Under the pieces are notes generated by a model that did no database searches, was not told the origin of the DNA, and was given only the letters and a program-made list of their open reading frames with translations. A stretch of 64,000 bases of DNA from Lepus europaeus (lineage: Eukaryota > Chordata > Mammalia > Lagomorpha > Leporidae): positions 620,001 through 684,000 of the forward strand of contig NC_084850.1 of assembly GCF_033115175.1 (NCBI RefSeq). Direction: 5' to 3'. Position 1 is the first letter of the stretch. Each line of letters opens with the position of its first letter. Both the position numbers and the translations under genes were made by a program. Shown here piece after piece: positions 12,707-30,861 of the stretch.

Positions 12707-15472
12707 TTTCTAAACTAGGCTCCTTCAACAAGGCTTGCTGCAGATACTACTGACCAGCCAAGCTGTTGACCAGGCACCTGCCCTCCCACCCAAACCTTCC
12801 CCTGTGTGCTCCTGAGGGACAGAGCATTGAGAGGACACGCCCGTTTTGGTGCCATTGATGCCCCGCCCACAGCTAGCTCGACTCCCCCACCTCCCCCAAA
12901 CCCCACCAGGTTGGGACAGGGAGGTGTGAGGCAGCAGAGACAGTGGGATTCTTTATGGAGAGGAGGATGGAGGTGGCCAGTGGCTATGGCCCACGTGATC
13001 CCACCTGTGGCGGCACGAAGTACGGCCCCGTGGCAGCCCCAGTCCAAAACTGACAGAGACATTTCACAGGCTAGGAAGAAGCGCTGTCTGCTGCGGCTCC
13101 GGCACGGCTCTGGGGGAGTCATCCCTTTGAACTGCGAGTGTAGACTGGCCTGAGCCGCAGGAGGGAACGGCCCTGTCCTTGAGGGCTGTCCTCCAGTGGA
13201 CGGCGCTAGCGAGAGACAGAGCAAGAGAGCACACGTGCACGCGCCTCTGGAGGCTGCAGCATGAGGTGTGGGCAGGCTGGCCTGAGGTAGGCACTGAGTG
13301 GACGGGGCGAGAGGGGAGGAGAGGAAAATGTTCTTCCAATTACTTTCCAATTCTCCTTTAGGGACAGCTTAGAATTATTTGCACTATTGAGTCTTCATGT
13401 TCCCACTTCAAAACAAACACGCTCTGAGAGCAGACTGGCTTGAATTGGTGACACTTTGTCCCTCGAGCCACCAGACATGACGGTGTTCAGAACTACCTGG
13501 ATCTGTATATACCTGCGCTTGTTTTCAAGTGGGCTCGGCACATAGGGTTCCCACGAAGCTCCGAAACTCTAAGTGTTTGCTGCAATTTTATAAGGACTTC
13601 CTGATTGGTTTCTCTTCTCTCCTTCCATTTCTACCTTGCTTTCATTTCATCCTTTCATTTCTTTTCCCTTCTCCCTTCCCCTTTCCTCCTACTTCATCCC
13701 TTCTGTCCCCTACAGCTGCAGTGCCCACCCATACCCAAGCCAACACTGATTGATTGGTTCTAGGCCCTAGAACTCTCCCTGCCCTTTGCCTTCCCACTGC
13801 CAGTACCAGCCCCCCCCCGTTCAGAGCCCTGAAGAATCCTGGGTTCTGCTGGGGCCAGCCTGGCCTCTCTCAAGAGCCAGAGGGCACCAAGGTCTGATTC
13901 TCCTATGTAGCCCCCTGTTCCCTGGAAAGAAAAAGGCCAGAGGCTTCTCAGACCTTGAACCATGAGCGAAGCTCTCCACCTTTCTCCTCTAGAAAAGTGG
14001 ACCAGAGAAGCTAGAGAGCGCCCTGTGGCCTGCCAGGTGTAAGTGGCCCAGCAGGGCCTCCAGCTGCCAGGCCTGGCCCCACTCCGAAGTCTGGCGCCGA
14101 GCATCACGAAGCAGGGCGGCTGGCAGAACCAGTGCAGACACTCCTGAGACCTGAGCTGGGAGCCACTCCTGGGCCCTCAGCCCCTCTCTTGCTCCCCCCT
14201 TTCCCATGGAAATGTGCTTTTGCTCAGCGCAGACTGGGTGGGGCCGGTACAGCCCTCCTTTTGCTATCTGGTCTGTGGGTTGTGGTGTGGATGTTGGAGG
14301 CTTGGGCTTGCTGTGGGGTTTTAATCAGTTTCCCTTTGGGATCCCATCTTTCTAACTCTGTTCAGGAAGTCCTTATCTAGCTGCATATCTTCATCATATT
14401 GGTATATCCTTTTCTGTGTTTACAGAGATGTCTCTTATATCTAAACCTGTCCAACTGAGAAGTACCTTATCAAAGTAGCAAATGAGACAGCAGTCTTATG
14501 CTTCCAGAAACACCCACAGGCACGTCCCATGTGAGCTGCTGCCATGAACTGTCAAGTGCGTGTTGTCTTGTGTATTTCAGTTATTGTCCCCTGGCTTCCT
14601 TACTACGGTGTAATCATGAAGGAGTGAAACATCATAGAAACTGTCTAGCATTTCCTTGCCAGTCTTTAGTGATCAGGAACCATAGTTGACAGTTCCAATC
14701 AGTAGCTTAAGAAAAAAAACCGTGTTTGTCTCTTCTGGAATGGTTAGAAGTGAGGGAGTTTGCCCCATTCCGTTGGTAGAGTCATAGTTGGACTTTCTAG
14801 CATATTTGTATCCATTTCCCTATGCTGTGAAAGCAAGTCCTGCAACCAGGCTCCCGTCAGTCCGACCCCTGATCCCCTTCCACCCGCTCTGCTGTCGATC
14901 CTCCCGCCTTCACTTCTGACTCCTCCTCGAAAGGAAGGGGTGGTCAGAGGAGGGGCCTGGCCCTTCGGAATTCCTCTTCCTCCGAGAACAAAAGGCTCCT
15001 GTGATCCCACAGTGGCCTCGCACTCCCTGCACCCCCAAAGGACACCCGTGCACAGCAGCGTGCGGCATCCAGCCAGGTTGTCCCTGAGAAGATGTCTGTT
15101 TTGATCAGTCGGGTTTCCACACACTGTGCATTAGTCCAGTGAATGGTGGCTCCTGGGCCCAGTGTCCAGAGGTGGCCTCCCCTTCGGCGGGTGCGCCTGG
15201 GCCTGGGAAGAGGAGTGTGGGGCCACCTGGTGCCCCGGCGCCCACAACACTTGGCTCAGGAGTCGATTGGGAACACAGCATTTCAAGTCTCATTTTCTCT
15301 CGGTCGGTCCCCACCTGCAGCTCCCTCGCTCCCCAGCCTCTTTCCCTTAAGAGTTCCTTCCGAAGCTGCAGATGGGGCCTGAGGCTCCTCAGAGATTTCT
15401 CGCTGTTTGCCCCTTTCTTCCCCATTCCCTCGTCCCCAGATAAAGGCATCATGAGTCAGTCGCCTTTAAGCA

Positions 15473-15479
15473 GGCAGCT
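15473..15479 (+). promoter_or_regulatory. MECP2: Candidate miR-22 site in MECP2 3' UTR
   Basis: GGCAGCT, a 7-mer seed match to miR-22-3p, within a well preserved UTR block. The seed match alone is weak evidence. Confidence 0.3.
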
Positions 15480-18400
15480 TTGTCAGTTTATCACCCTGGG
15501 AGGCAGGGACCCTGCAGCTCCCCTGCACTCCTGCCTTAGGGTCCGGTTGACAGGAGATTGGAGGGAAAGCCTTAAGCCACGGGATTCTCACCAGCTATGT
15601 CCGGCCCAGTTTTGGGGTGTGACCTCGATTTTGTCTGTACTTGAACACTATGAAGATTGGGGGGCATCTTTTAGTGCATATGTGAAGAATACAGGAACTG
15701 ACCTGCAGCTTTCAAGTCCCCATGGGGCTAGGTCACTAAGGTCACATCGACAGTCTCCCCTGCCTTTGTTCTAGTTGTTAGCTACTACCTCCTCTCCCGA
15801 CAGAACACTGTATGTCCTCCAGCTCCTCCCAGGCACGCCCACTCTCCCTGCCTGCCGCTGGGCTTCTCAGAACCAGCAGAATGGCTGGCCCTGGAAATGC
15901 AGCGGCCTGGGGACTTCTGGCCGCAGCCAGGCTCCATCGAGTACAGCTCCCTTCTGCTGGTATCCAAAGGCCTGTCAGGGGATGCCCGTCCATCAGTGCC
16001 GCAGTAGCCAAGGGCCCCGGCCTCTCAGCTCTTGGGATGGACATGGGAACCCGAGCGACCCCAGATTGTCACGTGCCCAGCGTGTTGCTGACGCTGATCC
16101 CAGAGGAGAAAGAGACTGCCAGGCTTGATGGGGAAAGGAGTTTCCTGAGCTGACAGGACCTCTGAGTTTTCAGTAACTGTTAGTAAGCTGCTCAAGCCCA
16201 GGAGAGAGCAAAAGATTGTGAACCGAAGCCGCCAGGAAAGACCAACTGGATTGCCTTTATCCCGAGTAGAGCCTGCCAGAGCTCTGTAGCCCCTCGCCCA
16301 CCACAGCCCCCTTTCCAGAGCATTCCAGCCAGGCTCTCTGGGCTGACTGGGCCAGGGAAGATCACTGGGACCGGTTCTCTGAGAAGACCTTTTGCGCCAA
16401 TTCTTAGCTTGTTGCCCCGAATTGTTTCCTGATTCGAGTCACATCAACAGATCCTAGGACTCATGGCTTAGACTTCAAGAAATAAACTAATCCTAGAGCC
16501 TCTGTGGACAATTGCATAGGAAATCCCACTCGGGATTTGCCTGGACAACGTGCCGTGGGGGTGGGGTAAGGGGTCAGGCACAGCAGCACCCTCACCCGGG
16601 CAGAGCCCGCCGCATGTTCTCACTTCTCTCTTGGCATCAGTGAACTCTGAAGGCATTTGTCAATTCTCTCCACTGTAGTGTCTTCTCTTAGATACCGTAC
16701 GGATCTTTAGAAAAGACATAGTCTAATTGTTATAAATCGCTAGGATACTGCCTCCCCCAGGGTCTACAGTTACATGATAAAGGGGAAAAATTGAACACTG
16801 ACACCGGTTTGCAATAGGTTAGGAGGAAAACCTAGAAAACATTTGGCAGAAAATTACATTTTGTTGTTTCTGAATGAATAAGAGCCAGGTTTTGCAAAAA
16901 TACCGACCTAAAAATACTTAGCGCTTGCCCTGAGGTGTCTGCTGCGTGGTATAGGCAAAGGGACATTCAGCCTGAAGCCTCTTGTACTTGAGGAGGGGGA
17001 GACCAGGGGCTTCCGGAGACTCTAGGCCTTTTTGTCACTGGGGAGCCGCTCTCTCCCCGGGGAACTGTCCCCAAGGACCTGGTTGCTGACCGCGTCCTTT
17101 GAGGGTGGTGTGGAGGTCAGCGGCCTGCCTTGACTCTAAGCTGCAAGAGCCCAGCTGTCCATGTGGGAAAGCGAGGTGTTGACCGGTGAGCCGGAAGGCC
17201 CAGCCCCGCCCTGCTGCCCACTGTTTCCCCATCTTGCCCGAGCCTGCCCCCACCTTGGAGTGCGCCCAGGGAACTAGGAAGGAGCTTCTGCCTGGCGCGC
17301 GTCGTGTGCCCATGCCTGGCGCGCGTTCTTCCTGCTCGGCTCTTAGGACCTCAGGCTGAGGTGAAGTGGCTGTGTGGCCAGCACCCTGTACACCCCTCTG
17401 AACTCGCCCCTCGCCCCACAGAGCCTCTTGCTGCCTCCCCAAGCCACCTTGCCCACCTCTCACCCTGGTGGGAGGCGCCAAGAGCCCCAGGGGCACAGGG
17501 AGAGCAAGTGAGGGCGGTGTGGGAGGGAGGCCCGAGCCGCAGTCCTCGTACGGGCAGAGCACACACCCTCCCAGAAGGAAATGCCGCCTTTGAATCTCAG
17601 TGCATTGTGGGCACCTTGCAGTTGGCCTTTGCTCCCTAGCTGCCCTGTCGGTCTGAGCATTGCTCAGCAGTGAGAACAGAGGAGGTTGGCAAGGCTCCTG
17701 CCCGTTGACGGCCCCTTCCCCTGCCGTGTTTGTGAGTCAAGTGGCAAAGCTGTTCTTCCTGGTGAGCCTGAGTATATCCAGTAACTTAGAGACTCTCCGC
17801 ATAGGCCTGCTTCGTCTCCTCTGTCCTGGGCTTTGGTTTTGCGTTTTAGTTCCGCTCTTTGTTTTCTTTTGTCCCTTTTATTTAATGCACCGACTAGACA
17901 CACAAAGCAGTTGAATTTTTATATATATATATATCTGTATATTGCACAATTATAAACTCATTTTGCTTGTGGCTCCACACACACACACAAAAAGACCTGT
18001 TAAAATTATACCTGTTGCTTAATTACAATATTTCTGATAACCATAGCATAGGACAAGGGAAAATAAAAAAGAAAAAAAAAAAGAAAAAAAAAAAAACGAC
18101 AAATCTGTCTGCTGGTCACTTCTTCTGTCCAAGCAGATCGTGGTCTTTCCTCGCTTCCCTCAAGGGCTTCCCTGTGCCAAGCGAAGGAGGCCTCTGGGCA
18201 GCACCCAGGTTTTGCACTGTTTCTCTTGTGCTTGGGAGAGGGGTCCCAAGATCCAGGGTGGGTACAAGGGTGCTTCCCTTGACCCTGCTGACATCCAGAA
18301 CGTAGTCAGCAAAGCCTGGTCCCCTCCACCTCTGGGGCATGGGGAGCCGGGGTCCACGGAGGCTGCCTGACGCCCCCAGCCTCCTCCCAGTGACCCAGTG

Positions 18401-19343
18401 AGGGTGAGCCCACGGGGAGAGTCAGCCGAGCAGGCCTCTCCACCAGTAGGGTTCAAAGCGCGTCCGCCCTCCCCGCTTGCCGAGTCCAGGAACTGGAGGG
18501 GAGATGGGCGACCCGTCCTGTCTCTGAACCTGCGAGCTGCACCAGGTCGAATGCCAGGGACCCCAGATCCACATGCTACCAGTCCACTGGGTCCCCTCTA
18601 AGAAGTAGGGAAGACTCCAGAAATGTCCCTTTCTCTTCTCCATTCTACCAGTGATTGCATTTGCTTTTGTCATTCTTAACGAGCAATATCTGCTAGAGTT
18701 TTGCTGTAACAGTTCTTTTTGAATCATTTTTTAAGTAATTAAAAACACCAAAAAATAAAATCCAGAAACTTGTTCTTCCAAAGCAGAGAGCATTATAATC
18801 GCCAGGGCCAAAATCTCCCCTCCCTGTGTCACTGCTTCTTCTGAGGCCTGAATCCAAGAGAAAGCAGTCCTAGGCCCGTTGCGTGGCTGGGCTACCCCTT
18901 GGGCCCCTGGGAGGAAGCAGGGCCGGGGCAGCCTCTGGGCGCCGTCCTGGGCCTGCTCCAGACAGCGTGCGTTCAGTACTAGCAGTGGGTCACGACATCC
19001 TTTACCGCCGTGCCGGGGCTGATGGCAGAGAAGGCCAGCAGGCCTGGTCGCTGCTGTTTGGCCGCTACCAGGTGGGTGTCCGTGCGCGTGCTTTGTGACT
19101 GACGGGAAATCAGCGCCGAGTTAGCCTCACGCGGTGACCTCCAGCCCCGCCCGGAAGGAGCGGGCTGAGCGGCTCAGTGTTTCTGGGGAGCTGGACGGTG
19201 GCGTGCGAAAGGCTTGCAGAACTCGAAGCCTGCTCCTGCCCTTGCTACCACGGCCTCCTTTTCCATTTGATTTGTCACTGCTTCAATCAATACCAGCCGC
19301 TCCAGAGTCAGGAGTTGATGAGTAGATGACCAAATATCACCAG

Positions 19344-19351
19344 GACTGTTA
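19344..19351 (+). promoter_or_regulatory. MECP2: Candidate miR-132/212 site in MECP2 3' UTR
   Basis: GACTGTTA is an 8-mer seed match to miR-132/212, about 6.9 kb into the long 3' UTR. miR-132 repression of the long MECP2 transcript is established in rodents; the position here is consistent with that site. Confidence 0.6.
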
Positions 19352-21175
19352 GTGTGCGCCGAGCCTCTCCTCGTGCCGGCTCCTGTGCATCTGGACACTG
19401 TACCGTGTGCTGTGTTTGCTCTCCTTCCCCCGCCCTCTCCTTGTCTTTCTGGGGTTTTTCTGTTTGGGTTTGGTTTGGTTTTTATTTCTCCTTTTGTGTT
19501 CCAAACATGAGGTTCTCTCTACTGGTCCTCTTAACTGTGGTGTTGAGGCTTCTATTTGTGTAATTTTTGGTGGGTGAAAGGAATTTTGCTAAGTAAATCT
19601 TCTGTGTTTGAAATCTGTATTGTAACCATGTTTAAAGTAATTGTTCCAGAGACAAATGCTTCTAGACACCTGGTTTTTAGTTGTTGTTGCTATTGTTGTT
19701 GGTTTTTTTTTTTTTTTTTTTGAAACAAAAGCATTCGGAGGGAGGGGACGGTGACTGAAATGAGAAGGGGGACCCAAAGAGGCGACCCCTATCCAGTTCA
19801 GCCAGAAACCACCCAAAGAAGTTAAGCCCGGGGAGTCCCAGTCCCAGCCCACACTCCGAATAGCTGATGTGTTGCCATTTTCAAAGTCAGCAAAACCAGT
19901 TTCTGTTCCACCCAGTGGATTCTTTGGCCCTCCCCCCAAGATTATTACCATGGTGGTTATTTCGAAGGCAAGACAAAGTTGGTATTCCTTTGAGGGGAGC
20001 CAGGAGGGGCTGTGTGTGGGCAGAGCTGACCTCGCTGAAGCGTGCCTGCTAAGCCCACTTGTGGGCACAGGTCAGGGAGACGTTGGCTGGCAGAGGATTG
20101 GCCACTCCCCCCGCGGGCCCAGCTGCCCCTGGAGAGGCCAGCTGGCGGGCATTCTCATCTCCAAGATGTGCCCTGCAGGCACTACCGTCTTTGTTCAAGA
20201 CCCTTCTGTCACACCCTACCCCACCCCTCCTCCGAAGTGCTAATGTCAAGTCTGCCCCACCATCCCTGGACAACTGCTACAGGACCGTGGCGGGGACCCT
20301 CTCCCTCCTCACTGTCAAGTGATTCCTTGCAAAATTCCAACACGAGACATCCCTTCCCTCTCCATGGCCAAGAGAGGTCCTTCTCCGAGAAGCCTCTGCC
20401 CTCAGCACATGGCTGGGACTCCTGAAACGGGGAAGCGATCCGTGCTCCCTGCGCACCTCACAGCCCCTCCTGAAAGGCGGCAGTGCTGACCACTTGCACA
20501 GGGGATGTAGGAGCTAGAAGAACCAAACAGGGCATCTGGCCCTTCCCGAGTTGGGGGGTGGGGGGCGTGTTCCCCGGAGGCTGAGCTCTGGGGGACTGCG
20601 CTGCCAGTGACACACGGGCCACCCTGTCCTGGGGGAGACTCAGCTGGAGACGTGTCTAAAAGCCCTCGATCACATTCACCCTCAGTTTTTGTGTTTTGGG
20701 ACAATTACTTTAGAAAATAAGTAGGTTGTTTTAAAAAACAAAAAAATATTGATTGCTTTTTTGTAGTGTTCAAAAAAGGTTCTTTGTGTATAGCCAAATG
20801 ACTGAAAGCACTGATATATTTAAAAACAAAAGGCAATTTATTAAGGCAATTTGTACCATTTCAGTAAACCTGTCTGAATGTACCTGTATACGTTTCAAAA
20901 ACACCCCCCACTGAATCCCTGTAACCTATTTATTATATAAAGAGTTTGCCTTATAAATTTACATACAAATGTCCGTTTGTGTCTTTTGTTGTAAACTCAA
21001 GTGGTTTTTTCATAAGGTTCTTTTACTATTTGAAAAGATGGGCAGCACGCAGTTTGATTTTATTTTTGTAAGTTTTTTAATACATGTGAAAGCAAAGACT
21101 ACTCAGCATGCCTTTCTAAGTGACGCGTTTGCACCTTTGTTGGGAAGTACTGTATCCTGTGCTGTTAGCATTCTC

Positions 21176-21181
21176 GATAAA
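21176..21181 (+). terminator. MECP2: Distal MECP2 poly(A) signal (GATAAA variant)
   Basis: CTCGATAAATCTCTCTGTG lies at the end of the conserved UTR, and I recall the same variant hexamer at the end of the human long transcript. No canonical AATAAA is seen close by; cleavage is expected near 21195-21205. Confidence 0.65.
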
Positions 21182-21205
21182 TCTCTCTGTGAAAGTGACT
21201 CAAGG

Positions 21206-22814
21206 TCTGGGCTTTCATTGTAAGACCGAAGTCTCCTCCAGCTCACGTGGCAGCCTCATTGGATCCGGCTGTCCCTGAACACAGATCACACAGATCGTCA
21301 CAGCAGGACTGCTGGCGAAGAAAGGGAGGCCCGCCTCTGCCATAGGCCGGCCTCCCCGCCGCTGCCGCCGCCGCCGCCGCCGCCACGGCCACCGCCGCCG
21401 CCGCCGCCGCCTCGGCTTGCTCCGGGTCCAAGCTTTCCAAGCACACTGCTCCAGGTGCGGTGAGGAAGGCCTGGCCTGAGTCTGCCTGCAGAACAGCTAG
21501 GTCTGGACGTGCTCTGGGGTCCCCCGCCATCCTCAGGGCTCTGTCCCATCATGGCCAAGACCTTGGTGTGGCCTCTGCTGACTGTTAAGCTTGCCCTCTG
21601 ACCAGGCAAGGGCATGCCGAGGGACTGCCCAGAGGGGGCGCTGTTGTCACAGGTGTCCTGTAAGGGTGTGGGTTCTCGGGCCACAGGTGTCCTTGGGCGG
21701 CTGGTGGAGAGGACAGCTGCACGGGCCGCGGGGCTGTGGCTTCACTAAGTGGCCCACCTGCTACAGAGCACCCTTTAGAGTCCTGGCCTTGAAGGTTAAA
21801 TGAAAGAAAAGTGAGCCTGTGTGCATGGAGCATCTCTCGAGTACCAAGTCTGTTCTAGGAGGACCACATGTCCACTCCCGCCAGGCTTAGTGTGTGTGTA
21901 TGATAACGTCACACATGCGACTTGGTAGACCATCCTGGTTACAGCTGTCACCGTGCAAAGCCACAGGGACTCAGGGCAGGGCTGGCCTCTTTAGGAGCAG
22001 CCGCAGTGGCTGCAGCTTCTGGGACGAGGCTCCAGTGGGACCGGCCATGGGCCTTGGATGCAGCCGTCAGTCCTTGGGAGAAATTGAGGGTTAAGGGGAC
22101 AGTCAGGGAAGGAGACCTGTTGCCTTGCGTGCACCTCGCTGGAGAAACGAGAATATGGCTGCGGTGCCACGGGTGGGGTGTGCTCTGTGTAATGCGGGAG
22201 TCTCGTGGGGAGAGCACGCACGAGACAACAGGTGCAGTGGGGCTGTGCACAGTGCTGCGTGTGCCAGTCGGGAAGCTGAGCCTTGTGGAATAAGGGCTTG
22301 AGCAGCAGGTGCAAACTCACAACTGCAGGGGCATCGTACGTGGCGCATTTGATCACACCTAAGGCCAGCTGACGTGCCCAGAGGACCACACTTGAGGTGG
22401 ACAGGCAAGGACTACCTGGTAGCCGCCCTGTAGACCACACTCGAGAGCTGGGACTTCACGAAGCTTGGGAAGATCTCATGCGGGAAAGTGCTGTGCTGGG
22501 ACGGGACCTGAGGAGCCCCCACCCCAGGCGGAGACAACCAGGAAGCTACTGTGTGTCCAGGTAAGAGGCAGCTGTGAGAGGATTTCTAAAGATGCCGGGT
22601 GGCGTGGTAGGACAGTAGCGGCTACCGAGATGCACAGCAGAGGAGAGGCCAGAAAAGCCAAACACATCAATGGCTACAGAACATCAGGGAACGGGCTGCT
22701 GACCAATGTCGGTGACTGACAACTGCTTCAGAAAAGAGGTTGGGAGCGGACCAGACTCTGATGTCCTCAGGGGGACGTGCAAGCTGAGCAGAAGTGTGAC
22801 AGAAACGGGAGCCG
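21206..22814. other. MECP2-IRAK1 intergenic sequence
   Basis: No gene recognised. It contains the CCG repeat listed separately. The remainder looks single-copy. Confidence 0.6.
21358..21413. repeat. CCG trinucleotide repeat
   Basis: Two near-pure CCG blocks separated by ACGGCCA, about 56 bases in all, some 160 bases beyond the inferred MECP2 distal poly(A) site. On the minus strand it reads as (CGG)n. Confidence 0.95.
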
Positions 22815-23105
22815 ACGGGGACAGGCATTGTGGCACAGCAATGCCAGCATCCCACACAGGCTCTGGTTCGAGTCCCGGCTGCTCCACTTCTGATCCAGCT
22901 CCCTGCTAATGGCCTGCGAAAAGCAGCGGCAGGCAGCCTGGGTGTTTAGGCCCCTACCACCCACGTGAGAGCCCCGGATGGAGTTCCAGGCTCTTGGCTT
23001 CATCCTGGCCTAGCCCTGGTCAGTGTGGCCATTTGGGGAGTGCACCAGCAGATGGAAGATCTCTCCTCCCTCTCTCTCTCTCTAACTTTCAAATAAATCT
23101 TAAAA
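22815..23105 (+). mobile_element. C-type SINE, older subfamily
   Basis: Head 'GGGGACAGGCATTGTGGCAC', B-box GGTTCGAGTCCCGGC at 22866, tail TTTCAAATAAATCTTAAAAA. It is the only C-type SINE between 7.25 and 30.86 kb and sits less than 1 kb upstream of the IRAK1 CpG island. Confidence 0.9.
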
Positions 23106-23760
23106 AGAGGGAGGAGGGACAGCAGAAACTGAAGGCCACGCATGCAGGAGTGGAGTACAGGTGTGTTAAGAGACACACATACATATATGTGCTGGAGCAG
23201 CTTTCTGTGGAGCCGACAAGACAGGAACTGGGGCACAGGAGGTAGCCTGGCGGACAAAGCTCCAGACTGTAACCCTGCATCCAGCCTCACCACCAAATGG
23301 CGGGGGAGGGGGAGGAGGGCCAGGTATGGGGCGGGTGGGGGTGAGGGTTTGCGTGGGAAGCTCTTACGTGACGCACTGCTGACCCCCATCCTGCCTAAAA
23401 TTCTACATACTCTCCAATGGCTTCCAAATAAAGCCAGAACGTACAGTGACCGCCCAGTGACTTTTCCCAGGTGGGCTATGAGCAGCCTTCCTGGAGCAGC
23501 CTCTGCCTTTGCCGCATCCTTTACCCCCAAGTGCTGGGAGCCCTGTCTCCTGTCAAAACCTCACTCGGATGGCCCCCCTCCTAGAAGGCCGCCGGGGAGA
23601 AGGGTCGTGTGCCCCCGCCTGGCGCGGACCTGTCCCGTGGAGGGCTCAGGGGCCCTTCAGCAGGGCGCGTCGAGGGCGGCACGGGGCGCCCCCGTGTGGC
23701 CAAGGGGCGCGGCGGCGGCGGCGGCGGCGGGCAAGATGGCGGCGGGCCGGGGCACCGCCT

Positions 23761-23781
23761 CTTCCGCCGCGCCGGGCGTCG
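23761..23781 (+). ncRNA. MIR718: Candidate miR-718 orthologue (mature region)
   Basis: These 21 bases match the human miR-718 mature sequence as I remember it, with one substitution (G for C at the ninth base), on the same strand as IRAK1 and at the same place, the 5' end of IRAK1. Human MIR718 overlaps the IRAK1 first exon. Hairpin quality was not computed, and the whole region is so GC-rich that foldback is easy to obtain. Confidence 0.5.
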
Positions 23782-23886
23782 CACGAGGCCGGCTTGAAGG
23801 GGAAGTGAGTCAGTGTCCGCGGATCTGGCCGGCCCAGGCCCGCGCCCGCCGCGGCCCCGAGAGGCCCCGGGCCGGCGGCGGCGGCC

Positions 23887-29719
<5,833 letters not shown>

Positions 29720-30290
29720 TCGCTCACCTGGGCAGATCTCCTCAAGCCCGGAAGGCAAAGTTCTCATGGTTGCAAGTTCTCATGGCGCGCACGGGCCGTG
29801 CGGTGGGGAGACAAGGCGACGTCCCCCGCTTTCTACGGGTGCGGCACAGGCCGGGCTAGAGGCCGGGAGAGGGCAGGACGCGCCCCAGGCTGCGGGCAGC
29901 GTTTCGGGCCGAGGAGAGTGGGCCCTGGCTCCCCTGAGTGCCGGCAGCCCAGGCCTAGACGCAGCCCTTAGACCGGCCCCGAGGGGAAGCGGCCATTCCG
30001 CACGCGATTCCGAGAAGGGAAGCCCGCCAGCGCGGCCGCCCCTGGGCACTACACGTGGGCACTACACGTGGGCTCCACGCCGAAGGCGACGTCCACCAGG
30101 CAGGAGGTGGCCTGCGGGAGCAGGGCGGACACAGAAGGGACACGTTTGCCGTGAAGAAATGTGAGGCGAAGCTTTAGGCGCACGTCAGGCTCTGTGTCAG
30201 CAGATGTCCTCTTGAGAGCCTTCGAAAGCGGCCAGGCCTTGGTCGTGCAGGCCAAGGCCTCCTGCGGTAATAAAAGCGAACATGTTGGTT
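29720..30290 (+). other. IRAK1: IRAK1 3' UTR
   Basis: About 570 bases, GC-rich. It holds a 13-base tandem repeat CACTACACGTGGG (two units at about 30047-30072), each with an E-box CACGTG. The end is set by the poly(A) signal. Confidence 0.75.
30269..30274 (+). terminator. IRAK1: IRAK1 poly(A) signal
   Basis: AATAAA in GCGGTAATAAAAGCGAAC, followed 15-20 bases on by the GT-rich TGTTGGTTTCC downstream element. Confidence 0.85.
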
Positions 30291-30861
30291 TCCGGCGCGC
30301 TTGTGGACTTCCTTGCATCGCAGGCCCTGCGCCCCCTAGGGGCTCGACTCCCAGCTCCCAGGTGGCCAGCCCGGGCTGGCCAGAGTGCTGTAGTACTGCT
30401 CCCCGGGAACATTCACTTGCTCCTGGGATAATTCAGTGCAGGGAGTGGGGGGGGCGGTTTGATGCTGTGACAAGTGGTTGCCTTTATTTCTTTTTCTAGT
30501 TGGTCATTGCTAGTGTCTGGAAATACTTTGCATATGGGCCTTCTATGCTGACTTAACCTAAGCTCACTGATTAGTTCCAGCACGCTTTTGGGAGATACCT
30601 GGGGATGGTTTCCATATGCAGCCATTTGACTGCCATTTTACCTGCCTTTCGGTTCCTTCCTTGCCCGGTCTCACTGCCCTGCCTGGGGTGGGGCCTCCGG
30701 TCACGTGTTACGTAGAGGTGGGAAGTGTTGTCTTTCACCCCCAAGTATCACATTGCGTCTCTGCTTGTCATCTATATTTTCTCAGGTTATCCTAGTTTTC
30801 TAAGAATTTTTATTAGAAAATACTTTGTAAATTTGGAAGGAGAGTATTATTGAATTTTTTA

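Larger units (their letters stand above)
12461..21200 (+). other. MECP2: MECP2 long 3' UTR
   Basis: About 8.7 kb, matching the very long human 3' UTR (about 8.5 kb) that is kept mainly in brain transcripts. Many blocks read as near-identical to human, notably 12461-12760 and 20690-21195. There are no C-type SINEs. Seed-type matches seen: overlapping miR-19 and miR-130/301 matches TTTGCACT at 12699-12706, miR-22 GGCAGCT at 15473-15479 and miR-132/212 GACTGTTA at 19344-19351. Low-complexity tracts include TA repeats at 17918-17932, an A-rich run at 18060-18096 and a T run near 19700. The 3' boundary is inferred from the distal poly(A) signal. Confidence 0.9.
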
